Source of the DNA: Alcanivorax sp.
Lineage (GTDB): Bacteria > Pseudomonadota > Gammaproteobacteria > Pseudomonadales > Alcanivoracaceae
DNA: 64,000 bases
Reading direction: 5' to 3'
Assembly: GCF_019431375.1 (NCBI RefSeq)
Contig: NZ_CP080267.1
Coordinates: forward strand, 1,798,001 to 1,862,000
Below, in pieces: positions 17,183 through 26,951 of the stretch; positions within the stretch are counted from its first letter, which is position 1, and each line of letters opens with the position of its first letter. The notes below the pieces were generated by a model. The model ran no database searches, had not been told where the DNA came from, and was given only the letters and a program-made list of their open reading frames with translations. The translations under genes were made by a program, and so were the position numbers.

Positions 17183-19792
17183 TCAGTTCTCAGGCACACG
17201 GAATGGGTCGTTGTAGAGCTGCGCGCCCAGATCAATCCATTCGGCCAGCAGCCGATGCTCTTGCGCATCCAGCCAACCTTCATGGCTACCCCCCGCAGCG
17301 AAGATATCAAAAAATGCTGTGGAAGTACGCGCGCGCCCAAAACGAATCGGCGGATCCAGCTCTACCGTTTCCAGTTCCGGGATCGGATTACCCTGACTAT
17401 CAAGTATCAACTCACCGTCTTCATCGGTCTGGTACACCACATTGCCGTCATCATCCGTGGCCACCACCAGCCGGTCGACCAGGGCACCGTTCACCAGCAC
17501 TACCTCATCGTCATCGAACAGCAACTCCCGGTAGCTGATCGGCTGCAGCACCAGATCCGGCGACGCATCACCGGTGAGTTCCAGCTGGGCGGGAGGCACC
17601 TGCAAGGCGTTGCTGGCATCCCGACGGTTATGACAGCTCGAACAGGTCACATCGGTCAGAGCCCCCCCGACCATGGCCTGGCGGGGCCGGTCCCAGATTG
17701 GCTGGATATGGTCCTCGTAGTGGATCACGGTACGACATTCCGGTTGCCACTGTTGCTGGCAGTCGGGGGTTGCCGGTGCCGGCGTCTGCAGATCCGCATA
17801 GCGCGGCAGTATTTCATCGGCAGTGGCCGGATCACTCCAGGCATCAAAGGCAAGCATGTCCATGGCCGGGATTTCCCGCTCCGGATGCAACCGGGTGAGC
17901 GCCTGGGCCATGGTTTCGCCAGCATTGGCAAACGCCACCACATCGGTGCGGGTATTGGGAAAAGGCAAGCCGTCCAGCGGCGCGCCGGGGTTAACAGAAG
18001 GTGCCAGGCCGTCATCGCGACCATGGGGCAAGGACGAGCCGCGCTCATGACACCCCTGGCACTGCAGGGTTTCACCGGGGCGCAGGTTCAGCCAGGCGCC
18101 ATGACGGCTGTAAACTGCCTTTCCCTGCGCATCCACCAGCTGCAATCCCAGCGGAGCATTGGCCGGCACCTGCACCCTTACGGAGCCATCCGGTTCCACC
18201 GGCACATAGCCGACGATTTCCCGCATGCCGAAATTCGGGGCTCGACCGATGTGCGCACCGACAATCAGACGCACATCATCATCAGGAATGAGAGCACCTT
18301 TGGTAATCCGCAGAAAACGGACTCGACGATCCCCGGGGGTAATCACTGACGGATCCCGAAACGCTTCCAGTGTAGATACCCCCGGCAGGGCCGGATCATG
18401 AAAGCTGTTGAAGCCGCCATCCAGATCGTAAACGCTGCGAATATCCAGACGCGCCAGGTTATCCTCTGCAAGGTCCTCGTCACGCCCTGCAGCGACAACC
18501 AATGGCGGCAACGTGCGAGGAGTCGCCGCAACCAGCTCGGTAACCCAGAGGTTATCCTGCGGTTTGACCACCGGCCGCTGTGTCCCTTCGGCGGGATCGA
18601 ACACCCACAAGCCGAACGCTGGCGGCGCTTCCGGCAGCCCCTGCTGCAAATACTCTGGTGTACAGGGGCGCAAGGACGCTCCGTCCAGCAACCGGCACGG
18701 AGACCAGGCCATCAGAAAACGGCCAGTACCATCCTCCAGACTCACCAGATCCGACAAGCGACCCTGCAGCGCCACCCTCTCCGACCAGGCGCCCCCCGGA
18801 GCGGGCAGGGCCTGCTCTGGCTGGCCGGCAACCGAACCGTACAGGGGGCCGTCACGATTAACATAATGATCAATATCAATCGCCCGCGGCTCCATCTCCC
18901 CGCCGCGGGCCTCGCGCAAGCGCACCGCCGTCAGCAGGCGACCATCCCCCATCAATGACAAGGGCAGGAATTGGCGCTCCTCATCATTGCGCTCGTCATG
19001 GCTGTTGGCTCCGTACAGGGGCTCCAGGGCCGAGCCATCCGGATTGACGCGATACAGATCGAAGCGATCCACACTGTCTTTATTATCCCAGCGCTGGAAG
19101 ATCACCCGACCATCCCGGCCCACCAGCGGCGCCACATCGTGACTCATGTTGAAGGTGATCTGCTCGATGTCATCGCCATTGGCATTCATCACATGCAGCG
19201 CGAAGGCATGGGTATCGCGTCCTTCTTCGAGCGGCATAAACCGGGGCTTGCCCTCGTCCAGCAAACGCGCACCAGCCTGGCGCTGGCGGGTTGAAGCGAA
19301 CACGATACGGCCGTCCGGGAGATAGGCGGGATAACGGTCCTGCCCCTCCTCCGCCAGCAAGTCACTGGAAATCAGTCGGCGCGCGGCCTGGCCGCGAAAA
19401 TCATATTCCCACAGGTTCCAGGTCGGCTGCTCATCATCATCCGCGTCCTCGATGGCCGGCGCCCTGGCAGCAAAGAGCAGCCGCTGCCCGTCATAACTGA
19501 CAGAGAGATCCCGGATATCATGGCCGACACCCAGCAAGGGAGTGGAAATGTCCTGTGCTTCAGACCGGGAGGAAACGCTGCCTCTCACCATCAGCCGGGC
19601 ACCGGCCTGGAAATCCGCCGGCGCCTCCAGAGAGGTAACAGCCAGTGCGCCGTCTTCATCGCGTGGCAGGCTGCGCATCACATAGGCGAGCGGAACCTCG
19701 GTCACGGTTACCGCCTGCTTCTGGTCGCCCCCATCCATGCCACCACAACCACCGAGCGCCCCAAGCAGGCCCAGCAGCACAACACCCCTCAT
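17183..19792 (-). CDS. HzsA-related di-heme lipoprotein
   Basis: 869 residues. Lipobox LGGCGG near residue 16. The N-terminal half resembles a TolB/PD40 propeller (DLSVSYDGQRLLFAARAP, YPAYLPDGRIVFASTRQRQA, DVAPLVGRDGRVIFQRWDNK). The central region (GALIPDDDVRLIVGAHIGRA, VGYVPVEPDGSVRVQVPANA) matches the domain of hydrazine synthase alpha-type proteins. Two heme motifs CQGCH and CSSCH lie in the C-terminal half. Anammox is not implied; HzsA-related proteins occur widely with no known function. It is divergent from the heme/LamG/DUF1501 block at 19981. Confidence 0.85.
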   Translation of the reverse strand: MRGVVLLGLLGALGGCGGMDGGDQKQAVTVTEVPLAYVMRSLPRDEDGALAVTSLEAPADFQAGARLMVRGSVSSRSEAQDISTPLLGVGHDIRDLSVSYDGQRLLFAARAPAIEDADDDEQPTWNLWEYDFRGQAARRLISSDLLAEEGQDRYPAYLPDGRIVFASTRQRQAGARLLDEGKPRFMPLEEGRDTHAFALHVMNANGDDIEQITFNMSHDVAPLVGRDGRVIFQRWDNKDSVDRFDLYRVNPDGSALEPLYGANSHDERNDEERQFLPLSLMGDGRLLTAVRLREARGGEMEPRAIDIDHYVNRDGPLYGSVAGQPEQALPAPGGAWSERVALQGRLSDLVSLEDGTGRFLMAWSPCRLLDGASLRPCTPEYLQQGLPEAPPAFGLWVFDPAEGTQRPVVKPQDNLWVTELVAATPRTLPPLVVAAGRDEDLAEDNLARLDIRSVYDLDGGFNSFHDPALPGVSTLEAFRDPSVITPGDRRVRFLRITKGALIPDDDVRLIVGAHIGRAPNFGMREIVGYVPVEPDGSVRVQVPANAPLGLQLVDAQGKAVYSRHGAWLNLRPGETLQCQGCHERGSSLPHGRDDGLAPSVNPGAPLDGLPFPNTRTDVVAFANAGETMAQALTRLHPEREIPAMDMLAFDAWSDPATADEILPRYADLQTPAPATPDCQQQWQPECRTVIHYEDHIQPIWDRPRQAMVGGALTDVTCSSCHNRRDASNALQVPPAQLELTGDASPDLVLQPISYRELLFDDDEVVLVNGALVDRLVVATDDDGNVVYQTDEDGELILDSQGNPIPELETVELDPPIRFGRARTSTAFFDIFAAGGSHEGWLDAQEHRLLAEWIDLGAQLYNDPFRVPEN

Positions 19793-19980
19793 GCCTTTCC
19801 CCGTTTATCTGTTTTTCTTCGCTTTGTGTCAGTATTACAGAACTGTCGTTATTTTCTGAGCTCTGTGCCACAGAGAAAGAGGCAGAATGTCATGGATAAT
19901 AATTCCTGGGAACGGCAAATCTGTTAACCGGCAGTCCCGGGGGGCTGACGGACCACAACCAGAATAAAAGGATAAGGCCC

Positions 19981-21165
19981 ATGCAAGGCTACCGGGGGAG
20001 TGTACTGGTGGGGCTGATGCTGTTATTGCCATTAACGGGCAATGCCAACAGCCGGGATCAGGCACAACGCATTCACAATCGACTGGCTGGCGTACCGGCC
20101 GATGCCGCGACGCTGCAAACCATGGCGGACCTGATCAGCAGCAACCCTGCCAGCGGCCCCCATGCTGCTGCGGAGCTGGCCATGGAGCATCCGGCATTCT
20201 ACAACGTCACCCTCAAGCAGTTTGCCACGCCCTGGACCAACGAGAACCGGGACGTCTTTGCGCCCCTCAATGACTATACCGCCACCGTGATCGGCGCCAT
20301 CCGTGATGATGTGGATTTCCGCCAAATCCTCTATGCCGACCTGCTTTACGTGGGCGATGTGAGCCCTGCGGCAGCGGCGGACAGCAACGAGCACTACCGG
20401 AATCTGGAAAGCCGCCATGCCAATCTCAAGGAGGTGCTCACCCCCAGCAGTCAGATCAGCCAGTACGGCACCCCCGCTGAAGCAGTGGCCGGGGTTCTGA
20501 CCAGCCGGGCGGCCGCCCAGGCATTCTTCTACGCCGGCACCAACCGGGCCATGCTGCGTTTCACCCTGATGAACCATATGTGCCGGGACCTGGAGCAGGT
20601 CAAAGACACCTCCCGGCCCTCTGACCGCATCCGCCAGGATGTGAGCCGCAGCCCCGGCGGCGATAGCCGCATTTTTCGCAACAACTGCATCGGCTGTCAC
20701 AGCGGCATGGATCCCCTGGCCCAGGCCTTTGCCTATTACGACTGGGAAGGCGAACAGCAAGGCGACGATGGCCGCATGGTCTACAACACCAGCAACGACC
20801 CGGACACAGGCACCCGCGTGCAGGGCAAGTATCTGATCAACAGCAACAATTTCCCGTGGGGCTATATCACCCCCAACGACAGCTGGGACAACTATTGGCG
20901 CGAGGGCCCCAATGCCAACCTGGGCTGGGACCCGAATCTCAGTGGTAGCGGTAACGGCGCTGCAAGCCTCGGCCGGGAACTGGCACAAAGCGATGTCTTC
21001 AGCAGCTGCCAGGCCGAAAAAGTGTTCCAGGCCGTCTGCCTGCGCAAGCCCGCCGACAGCGACGACACCGCTCAACTGGCCAGCATGACCAGCCATTTCA
21101 AGAACGACAACTACCGCATGAAGACCCTGTTTGCCGATGCGGCCGTTTACTGCATGGGGGACTGA
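19981..21165 (+). CDS. Secreted mono-heme protein, DUF1592/1588-like
   Basis: 394 residues with a signal peptide (cleaved near GNA-NSR) and one heme motif CIGCHSGMDPLAQAFAYYDW. The phrase after the heme and the preceding DRIRQDVSRSPGGDSRIFRN resemble the cytochrome-linked modules of planctomycete-type secreted proteins (DUF1588/1592/1585). AAGGATAAGG just before ATG is the ribosome site. It is first of three co-directional genes 4-10 bp apart; the third is DUF1501-like, and a heme protein plus DUF1501 pair is the usual planctomycete arrangement. Function unknown. Confidence 0.72.
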   Translation: MQGYRGSVLVGLMLLLPLTGNANSRDQAQRIHNRLAGVPADAATLQTMADLISSNPASGPHAAAELAMEHPAFYNVTLKQFATPWTNENRDVFAPLNDYTATVIGAIRDDVDFRQILYADLLYVGDVSPAAAADSNEHYRNLESRHANLKEVLTPSSQISQYGTPAEAVAGVLTSRAAAQAFFYAGTNRAMLRFTLMNHMCRDLEQVKDTSRPSDRIRQDVSRSPGGDSRIFRNNCIGCHSGMDPLAQAFAYYDWEGEQQGDDGRMVYNTSNDPDTGTRVQGKYLINSNNFPWGYITPNDSWDNYWREGPNANLGWDPNLSGSGNGAASLGRELAQSDVFSSCQAEKVFQAVCLRKPADSDDTAQLASMTSHFKNDNYRMKTLFADAAVYCMGD

Positions 21166-21169
21166 GACG

Positions 21170-23623
21170 ATGCGATATCCTGTTCTTGCAACCACCTTGC
21201 TCGCCGCCCTCCTGACCGGTTGCGGCGGCAGCGGCAGTGGTGCCGACACCCAGCCCAACCCGAATACCGATAGCGACAGTGGCGTCAGCTATAATGGCCC
21301 CGCTCCGCGCAATGCCGATGTTTCCGCCTTCAAAATCTATATCTGGAACAACCTGGTTGACGCGCAGCGCTGTGGCGCCTGTCACCGTAACCAGACCCCC
21401 GCCTTCGTACAGACCGGCGACATCAACCAGGCCTATGCGGCAGCCAATCCACTGATCAACCTGAACCAACCCGCCGCCTCGCAAATGGTGCAGAAAGTGG
21501 CCGGCGGCCATAATTGCTGGGAATCCAACCCGCAATTTTGTGCCGATCAGATCAGCACCTGGATCAGCGCCTGGGCCGGAGAAAGCATCGGGCTGGGAGG
21601 CGGCACCACCGAACTGGAGGACCCCCCTATCAAGGATCCGGGCAACAGCAAGAATTTCCCGGCGGATCCGACCCTGTTCGAGACCCACGTCTACCCACTG
21701 CTTGACGACTATTGCAGTGACTGTCACCAGAGTGACGCCAGCACCCCGCAGGCCCCCTATATTGCATCCGACGATGTGAGCGAGGCCTACAGTGCTGCCC
21801 AGAGCAAGATCGACCTGAACAATCCAGCGCTTAGCCGGCTGGTGGAGCGGCTCGGTGAAGACAGCCATAACTGCTGGTCCGGTAGCTGCGACAACGACGC
21901 CGACAACATGGAAGCGGCCATCACCGCCATGGCCGGCGGCATTACCGCCACCGCGCCGGATGACGATCTGGTGCTGAGCAAGGCGCTCACCGTGGATGAC
22001 GGCACCCTGGCCGCCGGCGGGGGTCGCTACGACAGCAACGTGATTGCCCGCTACGAATTCAAGACCGGCGAAGGAACCACCGCCTTCGATGCCTCCGGCG
22101 TGGACCCGGCCCTGCACCTGCAACTCAGTGGTGATGTCACCTGGGAAGGGGGCTGGGGCATTCGCCTCAACGGTGGCACCGCCAAGGCACAGGGCAATAC
22201 CCAGACCAGCGCCAAGCTTACCGAGCTGATCCGCGCCACCGGCGAGCTGACCTTGGAGGCCTGGCTGGTACCTGCCAGCACCGGCCAGGACAATGCCCAC
22301 ATCATCAGCTACTCCGCCGGACCGGATGCCCGCAACCTTACGCTGGCCCAGAGCGGCAGCAATTATCAGGTGTTCCAGCGAATTGGTGATGCCACCGATC
22401 TGAATGGCGAGCCCGCCCTGGAAACCGGCAATGCCCCCCTTCAGGCCAGCCTCCAGCATGTGGTAGTCACCTTTGATCCGGTGAACGGCCGGCGGCTTTA
22501 CATCAACGGCGAACTCAACCCGGCCCAGGACCCGGTCACCCCGGCCCTTCTCAACACCTGGGACAACACCTTTGCACTGGTGCTGGGCAACGAAGCGTCC
22601 AGCGATCGCCCCTGGGATGGCGTGATCCGGTTTGCCGCCTTGCACAATCGGGCTCTGACCGCTGAACAGATCCGCACCAATTTTGCTGCCGGTGTGGGGG
22701 AACGGTATTTCCTGCCGTTCTATATCGGTCACCTGATCGACCAGCCCGGTGCCTATCTGGTTTTCGAGGTCTCCCGGTTCGACAACTACAGCTACCTGTT
22801 TGCCGCCCCCTACTTCATCAATCTGGAGCAGGATATCGTCAGCAATGAAATTCCCCTGGCCGGCCTGCGCCTGGGCATCAACGGCAGGGTACCGGACGTG
22901 GCCCAGTCCTTTGCCACCCTGGACACCCTGATCGGCGGCGATGGTTACAGCGAGCAGGGTGAAACCCTGTCACGCCTCGGCACCCTGCTACCGGTGGAAC
23001 AGGGCCAGCTAAACGACGAGTTTTTCCTTACTTTCGAGCGGCTTGGTAGCCACACCCATGTGCACACCGAACCGACCCCCTTGCCACTGCCCGCCAACGA
23101 GTACGGCGAACAACCGGCGGTAGGCCTGCGCGACTTTGCCGAGATCAATGCCTCCATGAGCCAGCTCACTGGCGTGCCGCCAACCCATGGCGACATCCCG
23201 GAAACTTATCAACGTCTGCGTACCCAGCTGCCCAGCGAGGAAAATATCGAAGCCTTCATGACCGCTCACCAGGTCGGTATCGCCCAGCTGGCCATTGAAT
23301 ACTGCAACGCGCTGGTGGAAGCAGAAAGGGATGGGGACACTACCGTGCCCCCCCTGTTTGTCGGCATGAATTACAACGCCGACGTCACCTCCATCACTCA
23401 GCAGCAATGGCGCGACTGGGTCATCTCGCCCCTGTTCGAGCGCATGGTCGGTAACGGCCAGGCACGACAGCCCGCCCGAGCCGATGTGGAAGGCGAACTG
23501 GAAGATCTGTTGTTCAACACCAACCTGACCCAGTGTAGCGGTGACTGTATGGAACGCACTGCCACGGCGACCAAGGCCGCCTGCGCCACCATGCTGGGCA
23601 GTGCCACCATGCTGGTTCAATAA
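21170..23623 (+). CDS. LamG-domain lipoprotein with duplicated heme modules
   Basis: 817 residues starting MRYPVLATTLLAALLTGCGG (lipobox LLTGC). I preferred the ATG at 21170 over an upstream frame start because it begins the lipoprotein signal. Two related modules follow: the first has CGACH and NCWES, the second CSDCH and NCWSG, each ending with a short AITxxAGG or WISAWAG helix, so the module was duplicated. A LamG/concanavalin-like domain lies at about 290-500 (ARYEFKTGEGTTAFDASGVD, LTLEAWLVPASTGQDNAHII). The remainder is unassigned. It is likely an exported, possibly carbohydrate-binding di-heme protein. Confidence 0.75.
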   Translation: MRYPVLATTLLAALLTGCGGSGSGADTQPNPNTDSDSGVSYNGPAPRNADVSAFKIYIWNNLVDAQRCGACHRNQTPAFVQTGDINQAYAAANPLINLNQPAASQMVQKVAGGHNCWESNPQFCADQISTWISAWAGESIGLGGGTTELEDPPIKDPGNSKNFPADPTLFETHVYPLLDDYCSDCHQSDASTPQAPYIASDDVSEAYSAAQSKIDLNNPALSRLVERLGEDSHNCWSGSCDNDADNMEAAITAMAGGITATAPDDDLVLSKALTVDDGTLAAGGGRYDSNVIARYEFKTGEGTTAFDASGVDPALHLQLSGDVTWEGGWGIRLNGGTAKAQGNTQTSAKLTELIRATGELTLEAWLVPASTGQDNAHIISYSAGPDARNLTLAQSGSNYQVFQRIGDATDLNGEPALETGNAPLQASLQHVVVTFDPVNGRRLYINGELNPAQDPVTPALLNTWDNTFALVLGNEASSDRPWDGVIRFAALHNRALTAEQIRTNFAAGVGERYFLPFYIGHLIDQPGAYLVFEVSRFDNYSYLFAAPYFINLEQDIVSNEIPLAGLRLGINGRVPDVAQSFATLDTLIGGDGYSEQGETLSRLGTLLPVEQGQLNDEFFLTFERLGSHTHVHTEPTPLPLPANEYGEQPAVGLRDFAEINASMSQLTGVPPTHGDIPETYQRLRTQLPSEENIEAFMTAHQVGIAQLAIEYCNALVEAERDGDTTVPPLFVGMNYNADVTSITQQQWRDWVISPLFERMVGNGQARQPARADVEGELEDLLFNTNLTQCSGDCMERTATATKAACATMLGSATMLVQ

Positions 23624-23633
23624 GGGGAAAACC

Positions 23634-25196
23634 ATGAGACGCCACTTTCTCAACAAACGTCGACAGCCCCTCCACCCGGATGCTCCCCTGCTGAATCTGG
23701 GCCACGGCAAACCCGTCAGTCGCCGGGACATGCTCGGTCGGGGCTTGATCAGCGGGGTTGCCTTCAGCAGCATTGGCCTGTTCGGCCTGTTCAGTCACCC
23801 TCGAGACGCCATGGCCGCTCTGTCCAACGACCTGGAAGCCATCAAGACCGAATGCGGCATCAAGGCAGAAGGGGCGGGCAAGATTCCGTTTATCTGCTTC
23901 GACCTGGCCGGTGGCGCCAATATTGCCGGCTCCAATGTGCTGGTCGGCGGCCAGGGCGGGCAGGAAGACTTCCTCACCAGTGGCGGCTACTCCAAGCTGG
24001 GACTGCCCGGTGGCCTGGCCCCCAACAACAATCCCAGCGTCATCAATCGTGAACTGGGACTGGCCTTCCACAGTGACTCCCCCTTTCTGCGCGGCATCAT
24101 GGAAAAGGCCCCGGCAGCGGCGGCCAATGTGAATGGTTGTGTGATACCGGCCCGCTCGGAAAATGATACCGCCAACAACCCGCACAACCCCATGTACGGC
24201 ATCTTTACCGCCGGTGCCGATGGTGAGCTGATGTCACTGACCGGCTCGCGCAGCTCCCTCTCCGGGGGCAACTCCATGGCCCCGGACGGCTCCATTATCA
24301 ACTCGGCCCGCCCCACCAAGATTGACCGGATCACTGATGTGAGCGGCCTGGTGGACACCGGCAAACTGGTTGGGCTGCTTAATCAGGAAGATGCCACCGC
24401 AGTGATGGAATCCATCGCCCGCATCAGTCACCGGCGGATCGACCAGATCGACAGTGGCCTCACCGACAGCAACCGACGCGCCAATCTCCAGGACCTGCTG
24501 CGTTGCGGTTACGTGGAAGCGGCGGATATCACCGACCGCTACGGTGACCCCACCCCACTGAACGTGCGTGCGGACATGGATATTCTGAGCATCTTCAGTG
24601 AAAGCGAGCTCAACGACCGGGAGTTCGAAAAAACCGCCTCCATCATGAAGCTGGTCATCAATGGCTATGCCGGTGCCGGTTGCATTTCCATGGGCGGCTT
24701 TGACTATCACACCGGCGAACGGGGCACCGGTGAAATCCGCGACCTGCGCGCCGGACGGTGCATGGGTGCCTGCCTGGAATATGCCCGCCGCAAGGGCGTC
24801 CCGCTGATGCTGTATGTCTTCAGTGACGGCTCGGTATCCAGCAATGGGCGGATTGATGACTCTCCCAACGGTCGCGGCAAGGGCGAGTGGACCGGCGACA
24901 GCTCCGCCACCGCCGCATCCTTCTTTCTGGTGTACAACCCGAATGGGCGGCCCACCCTGCACAATGGCCAACAGCAACTGGGCTGGATGCGCCCGGACGC
25001 CTCGGTGGAAACCGCCAGCACCCCGGCGGCCAACAACGTGAACCTGCTGGCAGAGACCGTGTGGCTCAACTACATGGCTCTGCATGGCGAACAAGGCCAA
25101 TTCGCAGAGAAATTCCCCAATCACAGCCTTGGCAACAGTACCGCCATGGACCGGCTCACCGCCTTCGAGCCCATCGTCAGTGGTACCATTACCTGA
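23634..25196 (+). CDS. Tat-exported DUF1501-like protein
   Basis: 520 residues. Start at MRRHFLNK, 10 bp after the preceding stop. A twin-arginine signal SRRDMLGRG is followed by a hydrophobic run. The body (PFICFDLAGGANIAGSNVLV, GGFDYHTGERGTGEIRDLRA) resembles DUF1501, a sulfatase-like fold exported in planctomycetes and some proteobacteria. Catalytic residues cannot be confirmed. Tat export suggests folding or cofactor loading in the cytoplasm. It closes the three-gene block; 115 bp later comes apbE. Confidence 0.72.
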   Translation: MRRHFLNKRRQPLHPDAPLLNLGHGKPVSRRDMLGRGLISGVAFSSIGLFGLFSHPRDAMAALSNDLEAIKTECGIKAEGAGKIPFICFDLAGGANIAGSNVLVGGQGGQEDFLTSGGYSKLGLPGGLAPNNNPSVINRELGLAFHSDSPFLRGIMEKAPAAAANVNGCVIPARSENDTANNPHNPMYGIFTAGADGELMSLTGSRSSLSGGNSMAPDGSIINSARPTKIDRITDVSGLVDTGKLVGLLNQEDATAVMESIARISHRRIDQIDSGLTDSNRRANLQDLLRCGYVEAADITDRYGDPTPLNVRADMDILSIFSESELNDREFEKTASIMKLVINGYAGAGCISMGGFDYHTGERGTGEIRDLRAGRCMGACLEYARRKGVPLMLYVFSDGSVSSNGRIDDSPNGRGKGEWTGDSSATAASFFLVYNPNGRPTLHNGQQQLGWMRPDASVETASTPAANNVNLLAETVWLNYMALHGEQGQFAEKFPNHSLGNSTAMDRLTAFEPIVSGTIT

Positions 25197-25204
25197 CGGC
25201 AACC

Positions 25205-25286
25205 GTTGGAGCCTTGCTTGCAACGCGAAGGGGTAAATCAGCCCCGGTGCTTTCTTACATCTTCGCTTTGCGAACAAAGCTCCAAC
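25205..25286. repeat. GTTGGAGC palindromic repeat, copy A
   Basis: Begins GTTGGAGCCTTGCTTGCAA and ends TTGCGAACAAAGCTCCAAC, an imperfect inverted repeat of about 82 bp. Close relatives occur at 27690, 31742, 52353 and 55179. Probably a REP-like mobile or structural element. Confidence 0.75.
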
Positions 25287-25311
25287 ATCTACACAGGCCC
25301 CGGATACACCG

Positions 25312-26286
25312 ATGCATTACCCTCGCCCGTTTCGCTCCCTCCTTGCCAGCCTGCTACTGCTGCTGGCACTCCCCCTGCACGCCGACTGGCAACAACACGA
25401 CTGGGATGTCATGGGCACCCGCGCCAGCTTGTCCGTGTGGTCAGAGAACGATGCCGCCCCCCTGTTCCAGCAACTGGAAACAGAAATGGAGCGACTCAAC
25501 CAGTTACTCTCGCCCTGGGTGGAGAGCAGCGAGCTTGCCCAGCTCAACCTGCATGGCCATGAAAAACCGCAGGCTATCAGTCCCGAGTTCTACCGGTTGC
25601 TGGAGCGGTCCCTGCATTTCCATCAACTCACCGACGGCGCCTTCGACATCACCTTCGCCAGTGCCGGCCATCTCTACGACTATCGGGAAGGCAAGGCCCC
25701 GGACGACGCCCAACTGGCCGATGCAGCCCGCCACATCGGCGCCGATCGCATTGAACTGCTGCCGGATTACCGGGTGCGCTTTCGCACCCCCGGCACCCGC
25801 ATCGACCTGGGCGGCATCGCCAAGGGCCATGCCATCGACAGGGGCATTGCGCTATTGAAGGAGGCAGGCATTGAACATGCCTGGCTGTCCCTGGGCGGAG
25901 ACAGTTATGTGCTCGGCGATCACCGGGGTCGTCCCTGGGAGGTGGGCATTCAGCACCCTCGCAACCGGGAGAAGGTAGCCATGCGCCTGCCCATCACTGA
26001 CCTGGCCATGTCCACCTCCGGCGATTACCAGCGCTACTTCATCCGCGATGGCCGCCGCATCCACCACATTCTCTCCCCGCAAACCGGCAAGAGCATCGAT
26101 GGCCTGGCCAGCGTCACCGTGCTTGCAGACAGCAGCCTGGATGCGGATGCACTCTCCACCAGTGTCTTTGTGCTGGGAGTAGAAAAAGGCCTGGCCCTGA
26201 TCAACCGACTGCCGGATACGTCGGCTATCATCATCGACCGCAGTGGCAATGTTTTTTATTCCAACGATTTAACGACACCGGAGTAA
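25312..26286 (+). CDS. apbE: FAD:protein FMN transferase
   Basis: 324 residues with a signal peptide (cleaved near LHA-DWQ). Family motifs are visible: MGTRASLSVW at the N-terminus, DLGGIAKGHAID (about 164-175), SLGGDSYVLGDHRG, and HHILSPQTGKSIDGLASVTV. ApbE attaches FMN covalently to Thr or Ser of exported target proteins. It frequently travels with TlpA, DUF4266 and DUF3570, which lie 10 kb away on the other strand. No protein in the window shows a clear flavinylation motif. Confidence 0.93.
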   Translation: MHYPRPFRSLLASLLLLLALPLHADWQQHDWDVMGTRASLSVWSENDAAPLFQQLETEMERLNQLLSPWVESSELAQLNLHGHEKPQAISPEFYRLLERSLHFHQLTDGAFDITFASAGHLYDYREGKAPDDAQLADAARHIGADRIELLPDYRVRFRTPGTRIDLGGIAKGHAIDRGIALLKEAGIEHAWLSLGGDSYVLGDHRGRPWEVGIQHPRNREKVAMRLPITDLAMSTSGDYQRYFIRDGRRIHHILSPQTGKSIDGLASVTVLADSSLDADALSTSVFVLGVEKGLALINRLPDTSAIIIDRSGNVFYSNDLTTPE

Positions 26287-26287
26287 C

Positions 26288-26385
26288 GGTGGATTACGCC
26301 TACCGGGAAGGTGGATTACGCCTGCGGCTAATTCACCCTACGTTTCGGTCTGGGTAGGGTGGATTAGCTGAAAGCGTAATCCACC
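26288..26385. repeat. REP elements left of RAYT
   Basis: Three copies of a GGTGGATTA-type palindrome. One stem is GGTGGATTA (26310-26318) with TAATTCACC; the next is GGTGGATTA (26358-26366) with TAATCCACC (26377-26385), preceded by GTAG. The two are in opposite orientation, the layout of a REP pair (BIME). They also lie between the convergent ends of apbE and the RAYT gene. Confidence 0.85.
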
Positions 26386-26395
26386 TTACAAACAC

Positions 26396-26923
26396 CTATT
26401 CCCACTCTAACGCCGCGTCGCCCACCGGCCCGGCCCAATCTTCTGGAAACAACCCTTTTCTTACATCCCGGTGAAAGCTGGAATACGGCCACTCCTTCAC
26501 CGCTGACACATAACCATGCTTGACCGGGTTGATGTAGCAGTATTCCACATGGTTGTTATAGTCCAGTTCGTTTCTGATCTGGTGCTCCCAGAAACGACGT
26601 TGCCAGATACCTCTTTCTCCCCGACGCAGACGGTTTTCCCTGATGCTTTCCTGTCTAGGCAGTTGCTTGGCAAAGCCCGTTTTGATCAAGCGCCAGCGTA
26701 ACGAGAAATCGCCATCCTGGTCGGGCAGTATCCATACGCAATGCATATGATCCGGCAACACCACCCAGGCATTGATTGTGAAAGGGTATTTCCGGCGAAC
26801 ACAAGCAACGACATCGAGCAGGCTGCTCACCTGCTCGATTAGCAAGCCGCTGCGACGCTCCTGCAAGTTCACGGTAAAGAACCAGGTCCGTCCGCCTTCG
26901 AGAAGGCGATGATATTGAGGCAT
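26396..26923 (-). CDS. REP-associated tyrosine transposase (RAYT)
   Basis: 175 residues from the ATG at 26923 (MPQYHRLLEGGRTWFFTVNL). The HUH motif DHMHCVW and a conserved WQRRFWEHQIRNELDYNNHV helix, with a Tyr in the EYCYINPVKHGYV region, are the RAYT signature. These enzymes nick REP DNA at the hairpin and its GTAG tail. REPs are found on both sides, consistent with a REPtron. An upstream in-frame start would add 20 residues without family support. Confidence 0.92.
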   Translation of the reverse strand: MPQYHRLLEGGRTWFFTVNLQERRSGLLIEQVSSLLDVVACVRRKYPFTINAWVVLPDHMHCVWILPDQDGDFSLRWRLIKTGFAKQLPRQESIRENRLRRGERGIWQRRFWEHQIRNELDYNNHVEYCYINPVKHGYVSAVKEWPYSSFHRDVRKGLFPEDWAGPVGDAALEWE

Positions 26924-26951
26924 GATCACATCCTTGTGATTACATGTACGG

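Noticed and set aside
20032..22732. Two long minus-strand frames (408 and 544 codons)
   Set aside because: Antisense to the heme and LamG genes, with no signal or motif.
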